DNA of 11,651 nucleotides from Hyphomicrobiaceae bacterium. Its GTDB lineage: Bacteria > Pseudomonadota > Alphaproteobacteria > Rhizobiales > Hyphomicrobiaceae. Where the stretch lies: NCBI GenBank assembly GCA_020442225.1, contig JAGRKR010000372.1:1-11651 (forward strand). Direction: 5' to 3'. The notes beneath the pieces are model-generated. The model saw nothing but the letters and a program-made list of their open reading frames with translations, had not been told where the DNA came from and searched no databases. A program made the position numbers and the translations under genes. Positions 1 to 6,273 of this stretch are shown here, piece after piece (the stretch's first letter is position 1; each line of letters opens with the position of its first letter).

Positions 1-1
1 C

Positions 2-1654
2 GAGAAGCGCCGCCGCCGCAAGCGTGGCCTCTATCCCGACCCGCCCAAGCGCGCCTTCATCAACACGGCCGTCTGCGAAGGCTGCGGCGATTGCGGGATC
101 AAGTCGAACTGCGTGGCGATCGTGCCCGTCGAGACGGCGCACGGCCGCAAGCGCGCCATCGACCAGTCCGCCTGCAACAAGGATTTCTCCTGCATCGAGG
201 GCTTCTGCCCGAGCTTCGTCACCGTCCACGGCGGCAGCGTCCGCCGCCCGCTCGGGGCCGCCAGGGGCGCCGACCTCAAGGGCCTGCTGTCCAGCGTGCC
301 GGAGCCGACGCTGCCCGAGCTCACGGATGCCTACGCCATGCTCGTGACGGGCATCGGCGGCACGGGCGTCGTCACCATCTCGGCGGTGCTCGGCCAGGCC
401 GCCTTCCTCGACGGCAAGGGCTTCGGCGGCATCGACATGACCGGCCTCGCCCAGAAGGGCGGCGCCGTCGCCTGCCACATGCGCTTCGCCGCCGACCAAG
501 AGCAGATTCATGCCATCCGCGCCGGTCTCGGCGGCGCCGACCTCGTCATCGGCGGCGACCTCGTCGTGACGGCATCGGAGAAGGTTCTGGAGACGGTGCG
601 GCCGGACCACACCCCCGTCATCGTCAACACGCACGAGCTGATGACCGGCGAGTTCACACGCCAGCCGAACCTGAGCCTGCCGGCCGAGCGCCTGCGCCGC
701 TCGATCGAGGCGCGCGCCGGCCAGGCACCTGTGCTCGGTCTCGACGCGCACGAGTACGCCCGCCGGCTCTTCGGCGACACCATCGCCTCCAACATGCTGC
801 TGCTCGGCTTCGCGTTCCAACGCGGGCTGGTGCCGGTTTCCGCGGCGTCGATCGAAAAGGCCGTCGAGCTCAATGGCGCCGCCGTCGAGATGAACCTCGC
901 CGCTTTCCGCCTCGGCCGGCTGGCCGCGCACGACCGCTCGGCCTTCGACGCCCTCGCCGACAGCGCCGGCCGCTCGCACGCCGCGCCGCCCGAGACGCTC
1001 GACGACATCGTCGCGCACCGGGCGCGCCATCTCGAGGCCTATCAGGACGTGGCGCTGGCCCAGCGCTACCGGCGGAAAATCGCCTGGATCCGCGAAATCG
1101 AGCAGAAGGCGACGCCCGGCAAGCAGCAGGTGGCCGAGGCCGTTGCGCGCAACTATGCCCGGCTTCTCTCCTACAAGGACGAATACGAGGTGGCGCGGCT
1201 CTATACCGACGGCAGCTTCGCCAAGGCGCTCGCCGAGACGTTCGAGGGCGAGACGCGGCTCGAGTTCCATCTGGCGCCGCCACTTCTCGCCCGGCGTGAT
1301 CCCGTCACGGGCCACCCCCGCAAGATGCGTTTCGGCGCCTGGATGCTGCCGGTCTTCCGGCTGCTCGCCAGGGGCAAGCGGCTGCGCGGCACGCGATGGG
1401 ATCTGTTCGGGCGCACGGCCGAGCGCCGGCGCGAGCGTCAGATGATCGTCGACTACGAGCGGCTGCTCGATGACATCGCCCACCGCCTCACGCCCGCGAC
1501 CCACGCCGTTGCCGTGGCGCTGGCGAGCCTGCCGGAAGAGGCCCGCGGCTTCGGCCATGTCAAGGATGCCAACCACGCCAGGATGCTGGCGCGCGAGGCA
1601 GCCCTTCGCGGCCAGCTCGAAAACCCCGCGCCGGTCAAGGAAGCCGCGGAGTAG
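2..1654 (+). CDS. Indolepyruvate ferredoxin oxidoreductase, fused alpha/beta type (C-terminal part, 5' truncated)
   Basis: The reading frame is open from the first complete codon at position 2 to TAG at 1652-1654 and gives 550 residues without a start, so the N-terminal thiamine-diphosphate part lies outside the window. Seen: a ferredoxin-like cysteine cluster at about residues 25-37 (CEGCGDCGIKSNC), further cysteines in CNKDFSCIEGFCPSF, then a gamma-type domain opening with GIGGTGVV near residue 117, and a long C-terminal region of roughly 230 residues. Family knowledge: these enzymes oxidatively decarboxylate aryl- or branched 2-oxo acids such as indolepyruvate to acyl-CoA and reduce ferredoxin in the cytoplasm. 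The fused bacterial form is about 1150-1190 residues, so about 600 are missing here. The C-terminal extension matches the domain normally found in this fused class. It converges on the acetyltransferase gene with 21 bp between the stops and no clear terminator. Substrate preference cannot be read from this part. Confidence 0.93.
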   Translation, partial: EKRRRRKRGLYPDPPKRAFINTAVCEGCGDCGIKSNCVAIVPVETAHGRKRAIDQSACNKDFSCIEGFCPSFVTVHGGSVRRPLGAARGADLKGLLSSVPEPTLPELTDAYAMLVTGIGGTGVVTISAVLGQAAFLDGKGFGGIDMTGLAQKGGAVACHMRFAADQEQIHAIRAGLGGADLVIGGDLVVTASEKVLETVRPDHTPVIVNTHELMTGEFTRQPNLSLPAERLRRSIEARAGQAPVLGLDAHEYARRLFGDTIASNMLLLGFAFQRGLVPVSAASIEKAVELNGAAVEMNLAAFRLGRLAAHDRSAFDALADSAGRSHAAPPETLDDIVAHRARHLEAYQDVALAQRYRRKIAWIREIEQKATPGKQQVAEAVARNYARLLSYKDEYEVARLYTDGSFAKALAETFEGETRLEFHLAPPLLARRDPVTGHPRKMRFGAWMLPVFRLLARGKRLRGTRWDLFGRTAERRRERQMIVDYERLLDDIAHRLTPATHAVAVALASLPEEARGFGHVKDANHARMLAREAALRGQLENPAPVKEAAE

Positions 1655-1675
1655 CAGTCTTCGGCCCGGCCGGCG

Positions 1676-2203
1676 TCACGGAGCCCACAGGGCCGGGCGC
1701 TGCCACGGACCGGGCACGATCAGGCGGCCGCTGCACGTGCATGCGGGATCGCCGAGCCGCATCCCCTGCCAGGCCGTGCGCCATTCGGCAACCAGGGGAT
1801 ACGGTGGCACGATCTGCGTCTCTTCCATGAAGCCGAAACGGGCGTAGTAGCCGGGGTCGCCGAGCACGCAGAGCGCCGTGACGCCAGCCTCCCTGAGCCG
1901 CGCGAAACCGGCGCGCACGAGCGCACCACCGACGCCACGCCTCTGGCAAGCCGGCGCGACCGCAAGCGGGCCGAGCAGCGCCACGCCCGCCGGGCTGCCG
2001 TCCACGCGACATGACGTGAAGACGACGTGCCCGGCCACCGAGCCATCGGCGGCGGCGACCAGTGACACCACGTCGGCGCGCTCGTCGAGCAACTCCCGCA
2101 CGAGGGGAAAAAGGTCCTCGTCGGGAAACGTCTGGCGATAGAGGCGTTCGAGCGCCGGCAGATCGCCAGCGTCGCTCGCCCGGATCTCGAGGCCCGCGCA
2201 CAT
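1676..2203 (-). CDS. GNAT family N-acetyltransferase (YhbS-like)
   Basis: A 175-residue single-domain protein with the GNAT fold. The acetyl-CoA pyrophosphate-binding motif A is seen at about residues 79-95 (GPLAVAPACQRRGVGGALV), with the Q-x-x-G-x-G core QRRGVG at 87-92. It is followed by the VLGDPGYYARFGF segment (113-125) typical of the YhbS-like branch. GNAT enzymes move an acetyl group from acetyl-CoA to an amine on a small molecule or protein; the substrate cannot be told from the sequence. The start at 2203 is supported by GGAG seven bases upstream of ATG. The gene lies 62 bp downstream of the MDR oxidoreductase on the same strand and may be its operon partner. The C-terminus has an unusual Cys/Pro-rich stretch (DPACTCSGR, then PGPWQRPALWAP) of unknown role. 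Confidence 0.85.
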   Translation of the reverse strand: MCAGLEIRASDAGDLPALERLYRQTFPDEDLFPLVRELLDERADVVSLVAAADGSVAGHVVFTSCRVDGSPAGVALLGPLAVAPACQRRGVGGALVRAGFARLREAGVTALCVLGDPGYYARFGFMEETQIVPPYPLVAEWRTAWQGMRLGDPACTCSGRLIVPGPWQRPALWAP

Positions 2204-2265
2204 GCCACGACTCCAACCATTGGCGGGGCGCGCACGCGTCGGCGCCTGCCGTTGTGCGAGATCGA

Positions 2266-3276
2266 TCAGAGCGGCCCGTTCGGCGTCACCAGGATCTTGC
2301 CCGCGCGTCCGCCGCGATGGGCGTGGGCGACCGCCTCACGGATGCGCTCGATCGGATAGGTCGCCTCGACGGGCGCCCTCAGCGCCCCGCTGGCGATGCG
2401 GCCGGCCAGATCGGCGTAGAGCGCCGCCGTCGCCGCGGGGCCGATGCGCACGAGCGCGGGCGACAGCCAGAAGCCCGTGAGGGCCAGTCCGCGATAGATG
2501 AAGTGGCGCGCCTCGACATGGCACTCCTTGTCCGTCAGCCGGCCGTAGTTGACGAGCGTGGCGCCGTCCGAAAGGCAGTCCGCCAGCCGGCCGGTATGGG
2601 CGCCGGCCAGTGCGTCGATGCCGAGCGCAATCCGCGCGCCGCCCGCCACCTTCGCGACCGCGGCGGCGAGGTCGGGACCGTCGCGAACGACCGCGTCGCC
2701 GCCCGCCGCCCGCACGACCTCGGCAGCCGCATCGCTACGCACGACGTTGATGGTGCGCCAGCCCTCGGCGGCCGCCATGCGCGCTAGGTGCGTGCCGACC
2801 GCCGAGTTGGCGGCGTTCTGGATCACCCACTCGCCGGCTGCTGGCGTCACATAGTTGCGCAACATGAGCAGCGCCGTGGCCGGGTTCACCTTGAGCATCG
2901 CCGCCTGCAGCACGAGATCGGCGGGCACGTCACCCTGCAGGGCTGCGGGCAGGCGCAGCACGTCGCCCGCCTTCACGTGGCGACGGCTCGCCCAATTCTC
3001 ACGGCAGCGGAAAATGACGCGATCGCCGACCGCCAGCCCGGCGACATCCGGCCCCACGGCCGAGATGCGACCGACAGCCTCGGCACCAAGGCGGGCCGGC
3101 AGCGGCGGACGCACGGCATAATTGCCGGCCAGCGTGTGCAGGTCGGCCGGATTGAGCGGGAAGGCCTCGACGTCGGCGACGATCTCACCCGCGCCCGGTG
3201 CCGGCGGGTCCGGCGCCTCGACACAGTCGCACGCTTCCTCCGGTGCGCCGTAGCGCACGATCTCGATGACCTTCAT
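2266..3276 (-). CDS. MDR-family NAD(P)H-dependent oxidoreductase, 2-enoyl thioester reductase (MECR/ETR)-like
   Basis: A 336-residue medium-chain dehydrogenase/reductase. Seen: an N-terminal GroES-like part with NPADLHTLAGNY (42-53), where Tyr53 aligns with the catalytic tyrosine of the enoyl thioester reductases, and LGAEAVGRISAVG (63-75). The Rossmann part has VIQNAANSAVG (151-161) and INVVR (176-180), the ETR-type NADPH site. Later come LSDGATLVNYG (235-245) and LTGFWL (266-271). The catalytic and structural zinc cysteines of alcohol dehydrogenases are absent, which also fits this branch. Family knowledge: such enzymes reduce 2-enoyl-CoA/ACP with NADPH, although databases often call them zinc-dependent alcohol dehydrogenases. 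The true substrate is unknown. The frame opens further to a GTG at 3306, but ATG 3276 is preferred because AGGA lies seven bases upstream and MKVIEIVRYG is the family's usual N-terminus. Confidence 0.85.
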   Translation of the reverse strand: MKVIEIVRYGAPEEACDCVEAPDPPAPGAGEIVADVEAFPLNPADLHTLAGNYAVRPPLPARLGAEAVGRISAVGPDVAGLAVGDRVIFRCRENWASRRHVKAGDVLRLPAALQGDVPADLVLQAAMLKVNPATALLMLRNYVTPAAGEWVIQNAANSAVGTHLARMAAAEGWRTINVVRSDAAAEVVRAAGGDAVVRDGPDLAAAVAKVAGGARIALGIDALAGAHTGRLADCLSDGATLVNYGRLTDKECHVEARHFIYRGLALTGFWLSPALVRIGPAATAALYADLAGRIASGALRAPVEATYPIERIREAVAHAHRGGRAGKILVTPNGPL

Positions 3277-3306
3277 GGGAAAATCCTGTCCGTCTGTTCG
3301 CATCAC

Positions 3307-3324
3307 CGGGCCGTTGCCGGCCCG
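3307..3324. repeat. GC-rich hairpin between Cys-rich gene and MDR gene
   Basis: A perfect inverted repeat, CGGGCCG-TTGC-CGGCCCG, with seven all-GC pairs and a four-base loop. It sits 47 bp after the stop of the small Cys-rich gene and 30 bp before the MDR start. No T-run follows it on the minus strand, so it is not a classical intrinsic terminator. It could attenuate or stabilise a minus-strand transcript. Confidence 0.4.
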
Positions 3325-3371
3325 TGCGGGTCACGATGGCGGAGCTGCCGTCCTCTGGCAACACCCAGGCA

Positions 3372-3638
3372 TCAGGCGCCCCAGGTGCAGCGCAGGCGAT
3401 TGGCGCAGACGCGCTGCCGGCCGACGCGCTCGCACGACGGCACGAAGCGGCAGGTGCGGCACGTGTAGGAGGACAGGCAGCCGCGGAAGGCCCCCCGGCG
3501 CGAGAAATTGCAGGTCCGAATGGTCTGACAGTCCCGGCCCTGGCTCTCACCCCCGAAGCTCTGGGCAACCGCTGCCTCGGGCGTGGCCGAGACGGCCAGG
3601 ACCCCCAAAGCGATGGCGAAAACCGAGGCGATGCGCAT
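3372..3638 (-). CDS. Small secreted cationic Cys-rich protein, function unknown
   Basis: An 88-residue protein that I do not recognise. The start ATG at 3638 is well supported: a perfect AGGAGG lies six bases upstream. Residues 1-26 look like a Sec signal peptide (short basic start, hydrophobic core FAIALGVLAVSA, cleavage after AVA), leaving about 62 residues outside the cytoplasmic membrane. The mature part has eight cysteines at 37, 43, 54, 60, 63, 69, 78 and 84, which read as four C-x5-C modules: CQTIRTC, CLSSYTC, CRFVPSC and CANRLRC. It has twelve arginines, no lysine and only three acidic residues, so it is strongly cationic. The even cysteine number suggests disulfide bonds in the periplasm or outside the cell; metal binding is the alternative. 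It lies downstream of ilvE on the same strand, after a possible structured region, and upstream of the MDR gene. A role in defence, envelope binding or redox is guesswork. Confidence 0.75.
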   Translation of the reverse strand: MRIASVFAIALGVLAVSATPEAAVAQSFGGESQGRDCQTIRTCNFSRRGAFRGCLSSYTCRTCRFVPSCERVGRQRVCANRLRCTWGA

Positions 3639-3726
3639 GGCCGCCCTCCTGTCGTCGTTGCGGTCAGGAGGAAACTGTCGCGGAGAGAAGCCACCAGCGC
3701 AACGCAGAACCGCCCCGCGAGGCCCA

Positions 3727-3772
3727 CCGCGGCGTCCGGTGTTGTCGGCGCGACACGTTCGCCGCGCCGCGG
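3727..3772. repeat. Nested inverted repeat downstream of ilvE
   Basis: Eight-base arms CCGCGGCG (3727-3734) and CGCCGCGG (3765-3772) enclose a smaller dyad TGTCG-GCG-CGACA (about 3743-3755). It lies 6 bp past the ilvE stop on the minus strand, where a transcript end would be expected. There is no T-run, so an intrinsic terminator is possible but not shown. Confidence 0.35.
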
Positions 3773-3778
3773 TCTGGC

Positions 3779-4660
3779 TCAGGACTTCGGCTGAACCAGT
3801 GTCATGTAGTCGTCGAGCAGGGTCTGGCAGATGCGGCCGGGCTGGAAATTGTGCGGGCCGATCTCGCGCACCGGAGTCACCTCGGCGGCCGATCCGGTGA
3901 TGAAGCACTCCGAGAAGCCCGGCAGCTCGTCCGGCATGATGCGCCGCTCGATGACCTCGATGCCGCGAGCCTTGGCGAGGTCGATGACGGTCGCCCGCGT
4001 GATGCCCGCCAGGAAGCAGTCGGCGGTCGGGGTGTGGATCTTGCCGTCGGCGATGAAGAAGACGTTGGCGCCCGTGCACTCGGCGACGCGGCCCTGCCAG
4101 TCGTACATGAGCGCGTCCGCGTAGCCGCGCTTCTCGGCGCGATGCTTCGAAAGCGTGCAGATCATGTAGAGCCCGGCTGCCTTGGCCATCGCCGGGGCGC
4201 AGGCGGGATCGGGGCGGCGGTATTCGGCGATGTCGAGCCGGATGCCGCGCATGCGCTCTGCCGGGTCGAACATCGACGGCCAGGTCCAGGTCGCGATCGC
4301 CACGTGGATGGGGTTCTGCTGGGCGGCCACCGCCATCATCTTCTCGCCGCCGCGCCAGGCGACGGCCCGCACGTACTTGTTGCCGCTGCCGTTGCGCGCG
4401 AGCACCTCGGCCTTGGCGGCCTCGAGCTGATCGACCGAATAGGGAATTTCGAAGTCGAGAATGCCGGCGGAGCGATGCAGGCGTTCCGTATGCTCGCGGG
4501 ACTTGAAGACGACACCGTCATAGGCGCGCTCGCCCTCGAACACGCACGAGCCGTAGTGCAGGCCATGGGTCAGCACGTGCATCGTCGCGTCCTGGGACGG
4601 CACGATACGGCCGTCGTACCAGACCAGCGGATCACCGAAATAGATCAGATCGGACGCCAT
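3779..4660 (-). CDS. ilvE: Branched-chain amino acid aminotransferase (class IV)
   Basis: A 293-residue fold-type IV PLP aminotransferase. It performs the last step of leucine, isoleucine and valine synthesis, or the first step of their breakdown, by exchanging the amino group with glutamate/2-oxoglutarate in the cytoplasm. Seen: THGLHYGSCVFEGERAY (31-47), the PLP lysine K160 in AKAAGLY, the ECTGANVFFI segment (194-203) and CFLAGITRATVIDLA (215-229) followed by TGSAAEVTPVREI (255-267), all diagnostic of BCATs. Length is usual for the family. The frame is open upstream to 4738, but ATG 4660 (MASDLIYFGDP) is chosen because GGAGA lies eight bases before it and the family begins here. It is divergent from the marR operon across a 279-bp region with palindromes, so shared control is possible. 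A D-amino acid or aminodeoxychorismate lyase role is less likely given these motifs. Confidence 0.93.
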   Translation of the reverse strand: MASDLIYFGDPLVWYDGRIVPSQDATMHVLTHGLHYGSCVFEGERAYDGVVFKSREHTERLHRSAGILDFEIPYSVDQLEAAKAEVLARNGSGNKYVRAVAWRGGEKMMAVAAQQNPIHVAIATWTWPSMFDPAERMRGIRLDIAEYRRPDPACAPAMAKAAGLYMICTLSKHRAEKRGYADALMYDWQGRVAECTGANVFFIADGKIHTPTADCFLAGITRATVIDLAKARGIEVIERRIMPDELPGFSECFITGSAAEVTPVREIGPHNFQPGRICQTLLDDYMTLVQPKS

Positions 4661-4737
4661 GGCCCATGTCTCCGTTGCCGTTTCTTCCCCGCAGGTGCGC
4701 CCGGCGGTCGCGCACGCCCTGCGCCCCGCACGTGCCA

Positions 4738-4758
4738 CGCGAACGGTACCGTTTCGCG
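4738..4758. promoter_or_regulatory. Palindrome in ilvE-marR divergent region (candidate operator)
   Basis: A core perfect palindrome ACGGTACCGT (4743-4752) is flanked by CGCGA on the left and TCGCG on the right, broken only by one extra T on the right. It lies 78 bp upstream of the ilvE start and 181 bp upstream of the marR start. The symmetry and position fit a dimeric regulator's site, for example for the adjacent MarR protein. No binding is shown. Confidence 0.4.
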
Positions 4759-4775
4759 GGCCAGAGGCCGCGCGC

Positions 4776-4788
4776 GCGGACGGTCCGC
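4776..4788. promoter_or_regulatory. Second palindrome in ilvE-marR region
   Basis: GCGGAC-G-GTCCGC is a 13-bp perfect dyad centred about 35 bp from the neighbouring ACGGTACCGT palindrome. The two share ACGGT. In such GC-rich DNA a short dyad can arise by chance, so this is weak support on its own. Confidence 0.25.
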
Positions 4789-4932
4789 TCCGTTCTCCTG
4801 CCGAAATCGCGTATCATGGTGCGGCTTGTACGAGCCCGCTCCGAGCTGGCCGGGAGAGGGCGAAAACAGGCTTCGCGCACTCGCGGGCAGCTTCAGAAAG
4901 GCCTTGCCAGCACTATCAATCGGCTTCAAATA

Positions 4933-4945
4933 AGTCAACATGACT
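4933..4945. promoter_or_regulatory. Dyad overlapping the marR start codon
   Basis: AGTCA-ACA-TGACT is a perfect five-base dyad whose centre ends on the A of the marR ATG (4940). It sits in the only clearly AT-rich patch of this intergenic region. Such a site would suit autoregulation by the MarR protein, but the arms are short. Confidence 0.3.
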
Positions 4946-5509
4946 GACATAACTCTGCCCGCATCCAGCCGGAAGCCCGCGCGTGGCGGGACGCCTGCCT
5001 TGCGTCCGGACGAGGAGCCCGACGCCGACCGCCTCGTGCGGCTCGTTGAGCTGCTGTTCTTCGCCTATCGGGATTTCACCAGCGACCCGGATCAGATGCT
5101 GTCGGCGATCGGCTTCGGCCGGGCGCATCATCGCGTGCTGCACTTCGTGGCACGCAATCCGGGCCTGTGCGTCGCCGACCTCCTGTCGATCCTCACGATC
5201 ACCAAGCAGAGCCTCGCCCGGGTCCTCAAGCAGCTCGTCGACGAGGGCTATATCCTGCAACAGCGCAACGAGCAGGATCGCCGCGAGCGGCTGCTGTTCC
5301 CGACCGAGAAGGGCCGCAGCCTCGCCACCAGCCTGGCGCGCCCGCAGCTCGAGCGCATTTCGCGGGCCCTGGCGGCCGCCGGCCCCGGCGGCGAGCTCCA
5401 TGCCGAGCGCTTCCTCTTCTCGATGCTCAACGCGGACGAACAGGTCCAGGTCGCCAGGATCGTCCGGCGGCAGGTCGGTGCCCGGCAAGGGCCCGAGGAC
5501 GGAGCATGA
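4940..5509 (+). CDS. MarR-family transcriptional regulator, PetP-like
   Basis: A 189-residue regulator with a MarR-type winged helix-turn-helix at about residues 76-127: VADLLSILTITKQSLARVLKQLVDEG as the helix part and DRRERLLFPTEKG as the wing. A conserved N-terminal helix FFAYRDFTSDPD precedes it. It is the first gene of an operon with a response regulator, to which it is coupled by an ATGA overlap. In Rhodobacter capsulatus the MarR-like PetP is paired with the response regulator PetR, and both are needed for cytochrome bc1/c2 formation; the order here is the same, so orthology is inferred. An in-frame TAA nine bases upstream fixes ATG 4940 as the earliest start. No Shine-Dalgarno is visible, which raises the possibility of a leaderless message. 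A dyad overlaps the start codon. Confidence 0.85.
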   Translation: MTDITLPASSRKPARGGTPALRPDEEPDADRLVRLVELLFFAYRDFTSDPDQMLSAIGFGRAHHRVLHFVARNPGLCVADLLSILTITKQSLARVLKQLVDEGYILQQRNEQDRRERLLFPTEKGRSLATSLARPQLERISRALAAAGPGGELHAERFLFSMLNADEQVQVARIVRRQVGARQGPEDGA

Positions 5510-6228
5510 CCATGCCAACCGAAACCACCAGGTGCGAGACTCCGCTGCCGGACGATGCGCCGCACGTGCTCGTCGTCGACGACGACCAGCGCATCCGCGA
5601 GCTGCTGGCGCGCTACCTGTTCGACCAGGGGTTCCGGGTCACCATAGCCGCGGATGCCGCGGCGGCGCGCGCGGCCATGCGCGGCCTCGCCTTCGACGTG
5701 GTCATTCTCGACGTGATGATGCCCGGCGAGAGCGGCCTCTCGCTCGCCCGCGACCTCAAGAGCACGTCGAGCCTGCCGGTGTTCATGCTGACGGCGCGCG
5801 CCGGCCCGGAAGAGCGTGTGCAGGGGCTCGAGCTCGGCGTCGACGAATACCTCGCCAAGCCCTTCGAGCCGCGCGAGCTGCTGCTCCGCCTCAACAACAT
5901 CCTCAAGCGCGGCACCCCTTCGCCCCAGGCCGCCAGCGACGAGGTGCGCATGGGCGAGTTGATCTTCTATGTCGCCCGCGGCGAATTGCGGCGCGGCGAG
6001 CAATCGATCAAGCTCACCGAGCGCGAGCGGGATCTCCTGCGCATGTTCGCCCAACAGCCGGGCATGCCTATCGCGCGCCACGAGCTGGCGAGCGACGACG
6101 CGACGGGAAGTGAGCGCGCCGTCGACGTGCAGATCAACCGGCTGCGCCGCAAGATCGAGGTCGATCCCTCGAACCCGGTTTTTCTGCAAACCGTGCGGGG
6201 CAAGGGATACATCCTGCACACCGACTGA
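5506..6228 (+). CDS. petR: OmpR/PhoB-type response regulator, PetR-like
   Basis: A 240-residue two-domain response regulator. The receiver domain (about 19-135) shows the acidic triad D25-D27, phosphoacceptor D69 in VVILDVMMPG, T96 and K118 in YLAKPFEPREL. The C-terminal winged-helix domain (about 145-240) shows LTERERDLL, the recognition-helix segment AVDVQINRLRRKIE and the closing TVRGKGYIL. It is a DNA-binding regulator activated by phosphorylation, almost certainly by the kinase encoded next. ATG 5506 overlaps the marR stop (ATGA), with GAGGA six bases upstream; an ATG at 5512 is a second candidate, with GGAG seven bases upstream. The symbol rests on resemblance to R. capsulatus PetR and the PetP-PetR gene order, not on a search. 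No cytochrome bc1 genes follow, so its regulon here may differ. Confidence 0.88.
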   Translation: MTMPTETTRCETPLPDDAPHVLVVDDDQRIRELLARYLFDQGFRVTIAADAAAARAAMRGLAFDVVILDVMMPGESGLSLARDLKSTSSLPVFMLTARAGPEERVQGLELGVDEYLAKPFEPRELLLRLNNILKRGTPSPQAASDEVRMGELIFYVARGELRRGEQSIKLTERERDLLRMFAQQPGMPIARHELASDDATGSERAVDVQINRLRRKIEVDPSNPVFLQTVRGKGYILHTD

Positions 6229-6262
6229 GCGCACGAGGACGAGCTGAGCGCACGAGCAAGCG
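6225..6262 (+). repeat. Imperfect 19-bp tandem duplication after the response regulator stop
   Basis: CTGAGCGCACGAG occurs at 6225-6237 and again at 6244-6256, giving a 19-bp period. The first copy contains the TGA stop of the response regulator. The spacer to the kinase gene seems to have grown by local duplication of the gene's 3' end. Confidence 0.7.
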
Positions 6263-6273
6263 CCGGAGCCAGC

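Noticed and set aside
91..1299. A 402-codon alternative frame inside the oxidoreductase gene
   Set aside because: Its composition is Arg-rich and motif-free. The overlapping frame carries the clear ferredoxin oxidoreductase motifs.
3277..3306. Ten-residue N-terminal extension of the MDR enzyme from a GTG
   Set aside because: The inner ATG 3276 has AGGA at good spacing and matches the usual MKxxxxxxxG beginning of the family.
3266..4933. A 555-codon plus-strand open frame opposite ilvE, the Cys-rich gene and part of the MDR gene
   Set aside because: It is antisense to well-supported genes, has low-complexity Arg/Gly/His-rich content and matches no family. Long antisense frames are common in GC-rich DNA.
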